Shown piece by piece: positions 42,374 through 51,328 of a stretch of 64,000 nucleotides of DNA. Position 1 is the first letter of the stretch. Each line of letters begins with the position of its first letter. The notes beneath the pieces were generated by a model that saw only the letters and a program-made list of their open reading frames with translations, was not told where the DNA came from and did no database searches. The position numbers and the translations under genes are program-made. The DNA comes from Streptomyces xantholiticus (lineage in GTDB: Bacteria > Actinomycetota > Actinomycetes > Streptomycetales > Streptomycetaceae): positions 124,001 through 188,000 of the forward strand of contig NZ_BMWB01000007.1 of assembly GCF_014651015.1 (NCBI RefSeq), given 5' to 3'.

Positions 42374-42576
42374 CCGGCAAGGCTTCAGGCACAGACGGCT
42401 CCACGCTGAGGTGGGTCAAGAGCAGCTACAGCAGCAACGACGGCCCTGCGTGCGTCGAGGTCGCGGCGGCCACCGGCACGATCCACGTCCGCGACTCCAA
42501 GAACCCCCCGGGACCCCGGCTCGGCTTCACGTCCGACGCTTGGGCGGAGTTCCTGACGTACACGTCTGAGGGCTGA
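42370..42576 (+). CDS. DUF397 protein
   Basis: Small protein of 68 residues. The pattern LRWVKSSYSSNDGPACVEVA, then VRDSKNPPGPRL and AWAEFLTY, is diagnostic. It is translationally coupled to the XRE gene and part of the BldB-related WhiJ-like regulatory sets that abound in streptomycetes. Confidence 0.9.
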   Translation: MTGKASGTDGSTLRWVKSSYSSNDGPACVEVAAATGTIHVRDSKNPPGPRLGFTSDAWAEFLTYTSEG

Positions 42577-42647
42577 CGAGCACGGCTTGCGGACCGCGAA
42601 TGACCCGGTGTCAGGTCGTCGCGCACGCGGCTCGTAGAGTCGCAACG

Positions 42648-44348
42648 GTGAATGCAGACGCCGCCTTTGACACGCCGGACGCCCCTGACCGTGACCTGCC
42701 GATGCTGACCGCCGTACAGGCAGCACATCTGCGGGAACTCGCCGCGCCCTACACCGACAACAGCCACACCTACTCCCTGCAGAACCTGGCGCACATGTGC
42801 CGCCGAGCGCCGGAGGAGCGTTGGCCGGAGCTGGTGGAGACCCACTTCGCCCGATTGCAGGCGGCGGGCAACGGCGACGAGAGCGCAGCGGAACTGCTCA
42901 GCGGGGTGCATGCACGGCTGCTGCCCACCGAATCGATCACCCCGGACCTCGTCGGTGCCATGCGCTACGCGCGTGTGGTCGCCGACGGGCTCGTCTTCGC
43001 CTACGCCCTCGACCAGCCCACCACCGTGCGGATCCTCACCGACCCGGACGTGGAGCGGGCAGGGCTGGAGGAGCTGGGAGAGGCGGCGTACGCGAACCTG
43101 ATGCGTATACCCGTCGAACATGAGGAAGTGGCCATCGAAGGACGGGCGTTGCTGCACTCCGTGTACGGCGACTCCCCGTTCGTCGCGAGCAAGGCGCTGT
43201 TCCTGTCCGAGCTGGCCCGGGAGGTCACCGGTGAACCACTCCCGGACGCCGGAGCCCTCGTTGCCGTGCCGACCCGGCACCTGCTGGCGTTCCACCCTCT
43301 CAGCGACGGGTCCGTCGCCGACGCCATCAACGACCTTTCTCAGTATGCCCTCGGTGCCTATCAGGACGGACCGGGTGCGCTGTCCCCTCGCGTCTACTGG
43401 TGGCACCGAGGAGGCCTTACGTCGCTCACCGTCATCGACCCCGAGACCCGTACCTTCTCCCTCCAGCCGCCGCCGGAACTGCTCGGCATCTTGAAGGGCC
43501 TGGTCCGCCTCGACCTGGCGGGGCGGCTCGCCGGCCGCGTCGCGGTCGACGCGCCGGACATCGACCAGCTCACGCACACCACGGCCGATGCGATAGCTCG
43601 GCTCGCACAGGACCGGCGTGGACTCGGCGACGCCTTCGCCTCCGCCCTCCAACTCGCCCACACCCATTGCGCCGTCGATCCCGACGTGGGCCGCCTCCCC
43701 GCCTGGGACGCGTGGGCCAGTGCCGTACAGCTCGGCTCCGCGCTGTTCACCGGCGCGCAGCCGCAGGAGTGTCACCTCGGCGGCGACCTCGTGCGGCAGC
43801 TGCCCGCCGTCCCCGCCGAGCCACCCGCGGACGCCCGCGCCTGGCTCGACGCCTTCTACGTCGCGGTCGTGTGCCGGCAGAGTGCCCGCATCGACCGGCT
43901 GTGCCAGGTGCCGCTGGAGGTCTTGCGTCAGGACGACTCGATCGACGAGTACGTCCTGCACTGGATCGACACGCTGCAGACCTACTGGGCCGAGCGCCCC
44001 ATGGACAATGTGGTGGAGAAGCTGCTCGCCACCATGAAGACGTCCGCGCCCGACGCACTGACCCGGGCGCCGAAGGACTTCGTGAACCTGATCGACTACC
44101 AGCCGGTCGCCCTCTTCCATCGTCTGATCACCCGCGACCACGAGGCCTTCGCCGAAGCGCTGACCGAAGCCGTCGCACACCACGCCACCTACTGGGGCGA
44201 CTCGCCGGCGCCGCGCGCCCGGGTGGCGCTCGGACCGCTGGCGATGGCGAGCCTGGCGTACGACCACGGGTTCCCCGTCGACCTGAAGCAGCCGTACCTG
44301 CCGACGCATCTGCTCAACCGCGAACGCATCGAGGAGATCCCGGGCTGA
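42648..44348 (+). CDS. Imm49-like immunity protein with N-terminal extension
   Basis: Protein of 566 residues. The C-terminal 250 residues match Imm49: LPAWDAWASAVQLGSALF, AWLDAFYVAVVCRQ and YVLHWIDTLQTYW line up with the immunity gene at 46204-47055. The N-terminal 300 residues are a separate domain (with VAVPTRHLLAFHPLSDGS and PRVYWWHRGG) that I cannot name. The GTG at 42648 lies 8 nt after TAGAGT, suggesting a leaderless transcript. It probably protects against a toxin other than the neighbouring one. Confidence 0.75.
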   Translation: MNADAAFDTPDAPDRDLPMLTAVQAAHLRELAAPYTDNSHTYSLQNLAHMCRRAPEERWPELVETHFARLQAAGNGDESAAELLSGVHARLLPTESITPDLVGAMRYARVVADGLVFAYALDQPTTVRILTDPDVERAGLEELGEAAYANLMRIPVEHEEVAIEGRALLHSVYGDSPFVASKALFLSELAREVTGEPLPDAGALVAVPTRHLLAFHPLSDGSVADAINDLSQYALGAYQDGPGALSPRVYWWHRGGLTSLTVIDPETRTFSLQPPPELLGILKGLVRLDLAGRLAGRVAVDAPDIDQLTHTTADAIARLAQDRRGLGDAFASALQLAHTHCAVDPDVGRLPAWDAWASAVQLGSALFTGAQPQECHLGGDLVRQLPAVPAEPPADARAWLDAFYVAVVCRQSARIDRLCQVPLEVLRQDDSIDEYVLHWIDTLQTYWAERPMDNVVEKLLATMKTSAPDALTRAPKDFVNLIDYQPVALFHRLITRDHEAFAEALTEAVAHHATYWGDSPAPRARVALGPLAMASLAYDHGFPVDLKQPYLPTHLLNRERIEEIPG

Positions 44349-44419
44349 GGCTTCCGACTGGCGCCAGCAGCCGAGTTCCCCGCCGTCAGGTGGGGAACTC
44401 GCCAGCCGGCCCCACCCGG

Positions 44420-45070
44420 TCACGTGAGCTGGAAGAAGAGCGTGTCCTGGGTGTACCAGTCGACCTTCCTTGTCGCGCTCTCCCACTCGTCGTGCTCGAA
44501 GTCGAGCTTGTCGATGAGTTCTTGGACGTCGTACCGGAAGTCCGGGTCCATCCGGTCGAGAACGGCGCGGTAGGCGTCCGCGGCGGGTTTGGTCTTGGCC
44601 AGCGGCAGGTATCCGATGGCCGGATAGCCGTCCAGCGAGTGCGGTATATGCGGGAAGTCGTCGGGAAGCCCGCCATACAGGTAGCCGTGGGGCAGCAGGT
44701 CGGCAGGCACACCGAGGCGGCGCATCTCGTCGTCCACCAAGCCGAAGAACATGCTGGGCTTGGAGTAGGTGCCCAGGTTGTACGGATCGGACGCGTTGCG
44801 GTCGATGATGTGCTGAAGCGCGGAATGGTAGGCGTTGCCGGCGCACTCCGCGTCCGAGTCGGTGCGTCCGGCGATGAGGTGATCGAGCGCGTCCGGGATG
44901 GACAGGCCCCAGTCGACGCCCTGGCGATCGAGATCCTCCTGATGCGCCTGGGCATACTTGCGTATCCCGTCGAGACAGCGTCGCTGGTCTGCCGTGAGGT
45001 TGCCGTTGCTCCCCAGGTAGGCCAGGACGTCAGCCTTGTCCGCGGTCGAGTACGCGATGTTGTGACTCAT
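44420..45070 (-). CDS. Conserved streptomycete hypothetical (DUF7691-like)
   Basis: Soluble acidic protein of 216 residues beginning MSHNIAYSTADKADVLAYLG. I recognise this opening from DUF7691-type proteins of Streptomyces, which have no known function. ATG 45070 was chosen by that conservation, though an in-frame ATG lies at 45082. Its position among toxin-immunity genes makes an immunity role possible but unproven. Confidence 0.65.
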   Translation of the reverse strand: MSHNIAYSTADKADVLAYLGSNGNLTADQRRCLDGIRKYAQAHQEDLDRQGVDWGLSIPDALDHLIAGRTDSDAECAGNAYHSALQHIIDRNASDPYNLGTYSKPSMFFGLVDDEMRRLGVPADLLPHGYLYGGLPDDFPHIPHSLDGYPAIGYLPLAKTKPAADAYRAVLDRMDPDFRYDVQELIDKLDFEHDEWESATRKVDWYTQDTLFFQLT

Positions 45071-45448
45071 GAGTGCAATCATGCCGAGCGGCACTGACAT
45101 CCACCCGTCGGGGAGACGGAGTTGGCCGGGTCGCTTCTCGGCATGACGCGGCCCATGGTCAACGGCCCGGAGAGCTCCTCGCCACCGTCCCCCACGCAGC
45201 ACGACACCGTTCGCTGCTGCGTCGGCGACCGTGTACCGGCTCCGCCGCCGCGGGCCAGATCCGCGGCCTGACGGACGCGGTCACTCCCGTTGCAGCCACG
45301 ACGCAGCACCTGCCAAGTGACCTCTGAACACGGACCTGTACGGCGAGCCACCCACATGACCCTGAAGCCGGCGGCGTTGTCCCTCTGCCTAATGTGGCTG
45401 CTGCGCGAACAAAGCTCGACAGGAATGGCGGTGCTTGCCCCCGTGGGT
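45071..45448. other. Divergent intergenic region
   Basis: No gene is recognised between the two hypothetical genes. The frame of the rightward gene is open through 45290-45448, with ATGs at 45356 and 45425, but that part resembles nothing. Confidence 0.45.
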
Positions 45449-46042
45449 GTGTCGATCGAGGTACTGATCGTTGACTGGGCACACATCGAGGCCTCTCCGC
45501 CGGACGAGCGGGCCGACCTCCTGGAGGAGGCTGCCTTCGGCCAAGACACGTGGCCCAACGCAGACGAGGGCTGGACCTGGCCCACACGGCCTGCCGCCGA
45601 CTGGTACGCGAGCTATGAGTTCTCCCGGACGCTCGGCTCGTACAAGCCGCACTTCTGGGCGGGTGAACGGTGGGAACGGCTCCGCGACTTCGCGAATCCG
45701 CAGCTTCGGGGCAGGTTGGACCGCTTCGCTTCTGTACTGTTCTGGCACGGCCTCGAGTACATGGAGGACATCGATGCGGAGCAAGTACCCGAGCGGTCGA
45801 GCCCTTGGCCGGTGAACACGCTCATGTGGAGCTCGCCCATCGAGGCAGCAGAGCTGAAACTCCTGTGGGAATGCGTATCCCCGCAGCTGGAAGCACTGCG
45901 CGAACCGTTCGACCGGCACGTCGCGCGTCCAGAGGGCTGGATCAACGACTTCGATTCGTTCGTGACTTTCCTGGAAGGGTGGAACGAAGTCGTCACCGCC
46001 GCGCACGCCAGGGGATGGGGAATCGTGGGGCTGCGCTGCTGA
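45449..46042 (+). CDS. Conserved streptomycete hypothetical protein
   Basis: Soluble Trp-rich protein of about 197 residues starting VSIEVLIVDWAHIEASPP. Features include DEGWTWPTRPAADWYASYEF, GSYKPHFWAGERW and the ending GWGIVGLRC. The family is familiar in streptomycetes but has no assigned function. The GTG 45449 fits family N-termini; ATG 45425 or 45356 would extend it. May belong to the immunity set. Confidence 0.6.
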   Translation: MSIEVLIVDWAHIEASPPDERADLLEEAAFGQDTWPNADEGWTWPTRPAADWYASYEFSRTLGSYKPHFWAGERWERLRDFANPQLRGRLDRFASVLFWHGLEYMEDIDAEQVPERSSPWPVNTLMWSSPIEAAELKLLWECVSPQLEALREPFDRHVARPEGWINDFDSFVTFLEGWNEVVTAAHARGWGIVGLRC

Positions 46043-46203
46043 TCAGCGGGGCTGCTGTCCGGGGAGCTTACGAGGAGCCCCTCATGTTGCAGGGGAGTTG
46101 AGGTTCACGGGAACCGAGAAGCGGACGTACGACGCCGAGTTCCCCGAGGGAGCTGTACGCATCGTGATCGAGACGGGAAGGCCGATACCGCAGGTCGGCC
46201 CTC

Positions 46204-47055
46204 TTACGTGGGGAACTCTCCACACCAGTTCCGCTTGATCAGGACGGCAGGCAAGTACTCGGATTCGACCTCGATGGAGATGCCCGCGTCGTGGGCGAAG
46301 CAGGCAATGGCAAGGGGGGCGAGAGCGACGAGGCCTGGGGCCTGGACAGACCGGCTCTCCTCACTCCAGTACTCCTTGTGCCACTGCAGGGCGTTGGTCA
46401 GTGCCTGGGTGAAGCCGGCCTGGTCCTTGCGGATGATGCGATGTAGCAGTTCCATCGGCGGGTACAGCAGCTTGCCCACCGTCTCCGGGTCGGCGACGAC
46501 TTGCGGGTCCGTGGCGTCGACCGCAGCAACCAGCTTCTGGCCGAGGTCGGGCCCGCCGAGCCAATAGGTCTGAAGAGTGTCGATCCAGGCGTAGTGGTAC
46601 TCCTCGAAGCGCGAACCGTTCTCCCGAAGCAGAGACATGGGCACCTGACTCAGGGCTGTGATCCTGTCCCGCTCCCGACACACCACAGCCAGGTAGAACG
46701 CATTGATCCAGGCACCCGGAGTCACGTACCACTGTGGACCTGTGGCCTGAAGTGTGCGGTCCTTGTGCGCGATACGGCACTGCACCTGCTCTTCGACCGT
46801 GGTGGCGGCGGCGAACACGGCGGAGCCGACTTGCATCGCGGTGGCCCAGGCGTCCCACGTGGGGAAGATTGCCGCCCGCGGATCCAGCAGGCAGCGCGAG
46901 TGCGCCAGGGTCAGCGTGATGCGCTGGGCGTCGCCCAGATCAGTGGAGTCAGCCTCGAGTCCGTCGATCAGCTCCTGTGCGTTCTCCTGGAGTACGGCGA
47001 GGCCTTCTTCCGCGTTCCCTGTGGGAAAGGGGTGGCGGGGGATGATCGAGACCAA
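46204..47055 (-). CDS. Imm49 immunity protein
   Basis: All-helical immunity protein of 283 residues expected to neutralise the nuclease toxin encoded just upstream. Imm49 features are FPTWDAWATAMQVGSAVFAA, AWINAFYLAVVCRE and YAWIDTLQTYW. The start is TTG at 47055 (LVSIIPRHPF), chosen because AAGGAGAAG lies 7 nt before it and no ATG/GTG fits. That ribosome site overlaps the toxin's TAA stop, so synthesis follows toxin translation directly. Confidence 0.82.
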   Translation of the reverse strand: MVSIIPRHPFPTGNAEEGLAVLQENAQELIDGLEADSTDLGDAQRITLTLAHSRCLLDPRAAIFPTWDAWATAMQVGSAVFAAATTVEEQVQCRIAHKDRTLQATGPQWYVTPGAWINAFYLAVVCRERDRITALSQVPMSLLRENGSRFEEYHYAWIDTLQTYWLGGPDLGQKLVAAVDATDPQVVADPETVGKLLYPPMELLHRIIRKDQAGFTQALTNALQWHKEYWSEESRSVQAPGLVALAPLAIACFAHDAGISIEVESEYLPAVLIKRNWCGEFPT

Positions 47056-47066
47056 CGAGCTTCTCC

Positions 47067-49922
47067 TTAGAAGATTTTCAAGTGCTTGAGCTCAGCTCCA
47101 GCATACTTACCGTTGTTTTCGACAGCCTGAACGAGGACGTACCGCAGTGTCTTGTCCTTGATGGCCGCTCGGATCTCTTTGGCGTACCTGGCATCGTTCG
47201 GTGAAGTGACGGCTCGCTCGTCCATGTCGGCCAGGATCGTGCGGATGTACTCAATGGTTCCCTGTTTCACCATCGTGCCGCTGTCTTGCGCACCGTTGCC
47301 CTGGCGCCACTCGAGCGTCCCGTTGGGGCCCTTTGCCTCCACAATGATGAGGTTGCCGTCCTTGTCGCGCCAAAGCTGGTCGAACCTCTTGGAGCCGTTG
47401 GGGGTGTCGGGGAGGTCGGTGATCTCCCTGGCCCCTTCGAATTCCTTCTGCCGGAGCATGTGCCGGCGTGCAGCCTCCTCACCGAGGGCCTCGCCGAGCT
47501 TGCTGTTGTTGGAGGCTCCTTCGCCGACCGTCTTGTTGAAATGCTCCTGCGCGTCGGCGAGCATCTTCGCGCTCTCGTGAGTCGGGTTGGCTTTGTAAGC
47601 CCTGTCCGCTGCGGCGAGGTCCATGCCTGCCACGCGGTTGGCCGAAACCTCGTCGAGGTGATTGAGGTTATCTGGGGTAACCGTGTCCCGTCCCCTGTTC
47701 ATGGGGTTTACGTCGTACCGTTCCGGGTTCGCGTAAGGCAGGTCGTCAGCCGCCATCCAACCGCCGCCCGGCTTCTCGACGAGCTTAGGCAGGAGCTGTC
47801 CGTCGACCATTTCTTCGGCACTGTTGCGCTTGCCAGGCCCCCACTTGTCGTAGTGCTGCGAGCGCCAGACAGGATCCTCGTTGGCCAGCCGGATGTGCTC
47901 GCGGGTGATCGCCGCTCGTTCTGAGGGCGTCCGCTCGCCGGCGGGCTTCTCGCGGGCAGCCTCGTACTCCGCACGGTGTGTCGCATCGTCAGCCCTGCGG
48001 GCCGCATCGTCCAGGCCGCTCGGGTGAACGCTGCTCGCCGACGGGGGATCGAATTGGCTGCCGCCGGGAGTCACCGCGTTGCCGGAGCCGCTAGTGCCGT
48101 TGTCCGCAGCACTGCCGCCCGGGACGTCGCGGCCGCCGCTGCCCGTGGACGGGGTGTCGGCGTGGCCGCCGGCACCGCCCGTGGGTGTGTTGTCGCCCGC
48201 GCGGCCCGTGCCGCCGCCCACCCCGTTGTCCAGGTTGTTCGTTGGCATGTTGTCGCCCGCCCCGCCGCCCGGCGTGCGGTCCGGGAACGTGCCCGGGGCG
48301 TTGTCGCCGAGGCGTAAGCCGTCGTCGCCCGCGCCCACCAGGGCCGGCTGCCGAACGGGCGGTGCGGTCGGCGAGACGTCCGCGCCGTTGGCCGGGGTGG
48401 TGGCCTTGGGCGCGTCGTCGGCGTGCTGGAGCAGGGAGCCGTCCCTGGCGAGCAGATGGCCCTCGGGCGAGAAGAAGCCCGTGCCTGCCGGGGCCGTACC
48501 GGGCGGCAGTGCCGTTGCGCCCCCAGGGACCTTGATCGTGCCCTCGGGCACCGCCACCGAGCCGGCCGGGACCTCCCCGCGCCTCGGGAGCTGGACCATT
48601 CCGTCGCCCAGGTCCACCGCGCCCGGCGGGATGGGAGTGCCCTCCGCGAGCAGGACGCTGCGCTTGGGGACGGCGAACGCACCCTCCGGAATGGCCGCGC
48701 CTTCCGGCAGGTGGAGCGTGCCGTCGGGGAGCTTGTACGCGCCCGGCGGCAGGGTGATGGCGCCCTCGGGCAGCGGCGGGACCTTGATCTTGCCCATGTC
48801 CTTGAGCCCGACCATCACGTCGCCGAGCTTGGTCAGGCCCGCGCCCGCGCCCTTGAAGACGTAGGTCATCGGGTCGACTACGCGGCTCACCTTGCCGGCG
48901 ACCGCCAGCGCCCTGGCCGCCGCGCCGGCCTTGCCCGCCGTCGACGCCGCGCCGCCCGCACCGCCGGTGAAGACGGTCGTCACCACGTTGAACGTGACCG
49001 CCCCGGCCGCCCGGCCCGGATGGGCGTCCCAGTCGTCCCAGGCCAGCAGCGCCTTGCCGGTCTCCTTGATCGCGACACGCGACTCGCGCAACCGAGGAGG
49101 GAGCTCGTCCTCCGGCGTCGTCCAATAGGGAGAGTCGATGCCGAAGATGATGGTGAATCCCAGGCCCTCGCCGAGCGTTGCGAGGCCGCTCCACGCTTCG
49201 CCTGCCGCGTCCCAGCCGTTGAAGCCGGCCAGCGTGCCCAGGCCCACGACCGTGGCCCACACGCCGTCCACGACGAAGCCCGTCACGAAGTCGGCGGCGT
49301 GCTCCCACACCTGCCAGCCCGGTGTGGACTCCTCCACCGCGTCGCCCCACGGCAGGCTCTTGGCCTGCTTGAGGGCCTCGGCGTCGTAGCCGTACATGCC
49401 CCCCTTGCCGGAGCCGTCGTCCGTCTTCAGAGGCGGGCCGCCGACGAGGGCGACGATCTTGTCGTAGCACGCCGTCTCCGCGGCCTGGAACGCGGTCCAC
49501 ACCTCGGCGACCTTGTTACGGCGTTCCAGGTTCTCGTCGATCAGATCGCCGTCCTCGCGCCACTCGTCGTCGTCCGCGACCTTGGCGCGAAAAGCCGCTG
49601 CTTCCGCTCGCAGTTCGTCGAGCTGTTTGGCCAGCGGCTGGGCATCCTGGGCGTAGGTCCGCAGCGCGCCGGCGATCACCGACAGATCGGAACCGATTTG
49701 CTGAGCCGTGGACTTGACCGGCTCGGTGACCGCGAAGAGCTGTTCCGCCTCGGGAGCCTCGTAGTACGCCCGCAGTCCACCGAATGTCGTGTGGACGTCA
49801 CCGGCGGCGGTGGGAATCTTCGTACTCGCGCCGGACAGCGCCTTCACTCGCAGGTCCAGTTCGCACCAGCTGCCGGTGAAATGAGGTATCTCGTACGGGT
49901 CGACCGGATTGTTGTCGCTCAC
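47067..49922 (-). CDS. Polymorphic toxin with restriction-endonuclease-like C-terminus
   Basis: Large (951-residue) effector for type VII or related export. The N-terminal 170 residues form a helical WXG/LXG-like targeting region. A hydrophobic middle (about 205-260 and 305-345) follows, then a run of LPxGA heptads (384-476), a Gly/Asn/Pro-rich linker, and a C-terminal toxin domain. The tip has KRFDQLWRDKDGNLIIVEAK, the D-(x)n-ExK core of a PD-(D/E)XK nuclease (D848, E862, K864). A TTA codon (48315-48317) suggests bldA control. The GTG start overlaps the upstream stop; Imm49 follows 11 bp downstream. Confidence 0.85.
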   Translation of the reverse strand: MSDNNPVDPYEIPHFTGSWCELDLRVKALSGASTKIPTAAGDVHTTFGGLRAYYEAPEAEQLFAVTEPVKSTAQQIGSDLSVIAGALRTYAQDAQPLAKQLDELRAEAAAFRAKVADDDEWREDGDLIDENLERRNKVAEVWTAFQAAETACYDKIVALVGGPPLKTDDGSGKGGMYGYDAEALKQAKSLPWGDAVEESTPGWQVWEHAADFVTGFVVDGVWATVVGLGTLAGFNGWDAAGEAWSGLATLGEGLGFTIIFGIDSPYWTTPEDELPPRLRESRVAIKETGKALLAWDDWDAHPGRAAGAVTFNVVTTVFTGGAGGAASTAGKAGAAARALAVAGKVSRVVDPMTYVFKGAGAGLTKLGDVMVGLKDMGKIKVPPLPEGAITLPPGAYKLPDGTLHLPEGAAIPEGAFAVPKRSVLLAEGTPIPPGAVDLGDGMVQLPRRGEVPAGSVAVPEGTIKVPGGATALPPGTAPAGTGFFSPEGHLLARDGSLLQHADDAPKATTPANGADVSPTAPPVRQPALVGAGDDGLRLGDNAPGTFPDRTPGGGAGDNMPTNNLDNGVGGGTGRAGDNTPTGGAGGHADTPSTGSGGRDVPGGSAADNGTSGSGNAVTPGGSQFDPPSASSVHPSGLDDAARRADDATHRAEYEAAREKPAGERTPSERAAITREHIRLANEDPVWRSQHYDKWGPGKRNSAEEMVDGQLLPKLVEKPGGGWMAADDLPYANPERYDVNPMNRGRDTVTPDNLNHLDEVSANRVAGMDLAAADRAYKANPTHESAKMLADAQEHFNKTVGEGASNNSKLGEALGEEAARRHMLRQKEFEGAREITDLPDTPNGSKRFDQLWRDKDGNLIIVEAKGPNGTLEWRQGNGAQDSGTMVKQGTIEYIRTILADMDERAVTSPNDARYAKEIRAAIKDKTLRYVLVQAVENNGKYAGAELKHLKIF
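48495..48773 (-). repeat. LPxG heptad repeats inside toxin gene
   Basis: About fourteen units of pattern [LVI]P-x-G-[AT]-x-x, for example LPEGAIT, LPPGAYK, LPDGTLH, VPEGTIK. They link the hydrophobic region to the C-terminal toxin part. Confidence 0.8.
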
Positions 49923-50362
49923 CGCTGGTTCCCCCCGGTGTCACGCATCAGCAGGTCCAGCCGCACCTGACGGGCCGCGTCCTGGGCTTCCTCGGCCGCG
50001 GCCAGGTCACCCTCGACGTACTCGCCGGTGGCCTTCGCCGCGCCCAGGACAGCCGCTTGGATACGATCGGCCATCGCCTTCAGCGCAGGCGACCGCCCTT
50101 CCGCGTACTGGGAGAGCGCCGCGGCAACCGGGCCCACGGCCTTCTGGTGAGCCATCAGTGGAGACGGCCGCGGTCCCGGCGCCAACGGACCCACGCGAGT
50201 CGGATAGACCGCCGAACCCGGCACCGCGGTGCCCGCGGCCTGCGCAGCCGCAGCCAGGTCCGCGATCATCGCACTCAGTACCTTCTCCAGGCTCCCGGCC
50301 CGTGCGCCGGTGAGCTGCAACTGGCCTTGTACACCCTGCGGTTCGATGTCCCACGCCGTCAT
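49919..50362 (-). CDS. DUF6507-type protein of toxin locus
   Basis: Small helical protein of 147 residues opening MTAWDIEPQGVQGQLQLTG. I recognise the pattern as DUF6507, found beside ESAT-6-like genes in Streptomyces. A likely export partner or chaperone of the adjacent toxin. ATG 50362 follows AGGGGGC. The stop overlaps the toxin GTG. Confidence 0.7.
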   Translation of the reverse strand: MTAWDIEPQGVQGQLQLTGARAGSLEKVLSAMIADLAAAAQAAGTAVPGSAVYPTRVGPLAPGPRPSPLMAHQKAVGPVAAALSQYAEGRSPALKAMADRIQAAVLGAAKATGEYVEGDLAAAEEAQDAARQVRLDLLMRDTGGNQR

Positions 50363-50457
50363 GAAAGCCCCCTGCCGAATCCGGACTGGCACTGCCGCCA
50401 CGCGCCACACACCCCGCCGGATCGTTTCTCCGGCGGGGCGGGCGTGTACGAGGTGTC

Positions 50458-50772
50458 TCAGCCGATGCCGTCGACCGCTGCCTTCGCCCGAGCCAGCGTC
50501 TGCTGCGCGGTCGCGTCGTTCTTCTCCAGCGTCGTCTTCAGCAGCCGGATGATGTTCCGCACCTCCTCCGAGGTGCTGTACCAGCGCAGTTCCTTGCCGT
50601 GGTACTCATCGGCCACGCCATCGGCCGCGAAGTCCTTCATCGCGTTCTTCACCTGGGCGTCACGCGCCGCTATGACCAGCTCCAGACGTGCGATCACCGC
50701 CTGGATGTTGCCCTGCGCCTCGTTCGACGCACCCGTGTCGTACGACCGACGGTCGCTGCCTGCACCCGCCAT
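50458..50772 (-). CDS. ESAT-6/WXG100-like protein
   Basis: Helical hairpin protein of 104 residues. The opening MAGAGSDRRSYDTGASNEAQ and the later ELRWYSTSEEVRNIIRLL match pore-forming ESAT-6-like proteins of Streptomyces, with W near the hairpin turn. ATG 50772 was chosen for GGGGAG 8 nt upstream. Part of the toxin export operon. Confidence 0.75.
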   Translation of the reverse strand: MAGAGSDRRSYDTGASNEAQGNIQAVIARLELVIAARDAQVKNAMKDFAADGVADEYHGKELRWYSTSEEVRNIIRLLKTTLEKNDATAQQTLARAKAAVDGIG

Positions 50773-50819
50773 CACAATCACTCCCCGTAAGTTCCGGCCA
50801 CCGCCGCCACGTCACTAGG

Positions 50820-51155
50820 TCAGCTACGACCCGAGAACCGCGCCGCGTCGAAGTTCGCCGCAGACATCTGCGTCCTCGCGTTCTCGTCCTGCTCCTGATC
50901 GCCGGAGCCGAAGGCCGCGTCCATCCCCGACTGCCCGCCGAGGATCGCCGCCAGCGAGGCGTTCAGATCTGCCGTGATCTCGTCCGCACGGGACTTGAAC
51001 AGGTCGAACGCCGCCTTGCCCGCCCCGTTGAACCTGCCCTCCAGCGGCGCTGCCGCCTGGATCAGCTGACGGATCAACAGTCCCAGGTCCCGGCTCGAGC
51101 CGTGCGACTGCGACGTCAGGGTCGACAGGGTCTGCGCGCCCATGTCGAACTTCAT
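50820..51155 (-). CDS. ESAT-6/WXG100-like protein
   Basis: Second small secreted-type protein (111 residues) of the locus: MKFDMGAQTLSTLTSQSHGS, then APLEGRFNGAGKAAFDLFKS, where FNGAG occupies the WXG turn. GGGGGAG precedes ATG 51155. It likely dimerises with the neighbour at 50458-50772 and escorts the toxin. Confidence 0.75.
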   Translation of the reverse strand: MKFDMGAQTLSTLTSQSHGSSRDLGLLIRQLIQAAAPLEGRFNGAGKAAFDLFKSRADEITADLNASLAAILGGQSGMDAAFGSGDQEQDENARTQMSAANFDAARFSGRS

Positions 51156-51328
51156 CGAACTCCCCCGTTCGTTCAGATGGACGTACGAAGCTCATGCCTA
51201 CCAACCCAGGCGTCACGGAAGCAATCAACATTAGTGACACTCCGAGCAGGAGTCGACAATGTCACACCAGGACCGTCCAATACCGGTCGCTGACCCGGGC
51301 GTTGGCGGAATCCCGCTCTCCGTGCCTC

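Noticed and set aside
44386..44420. Minus-strand tail reading AGEFPT, like the end of Imm49
   Set aside because: Only six residues agree; chance cannot be excluded.
46098..46238. Short plus-strand frame with RFTGTEKRTYDAEFPEGAVR
   Set aside because: Possible fragment of an unknown gene, but it runs into the antisense of Imm49 and has only a TTG start.
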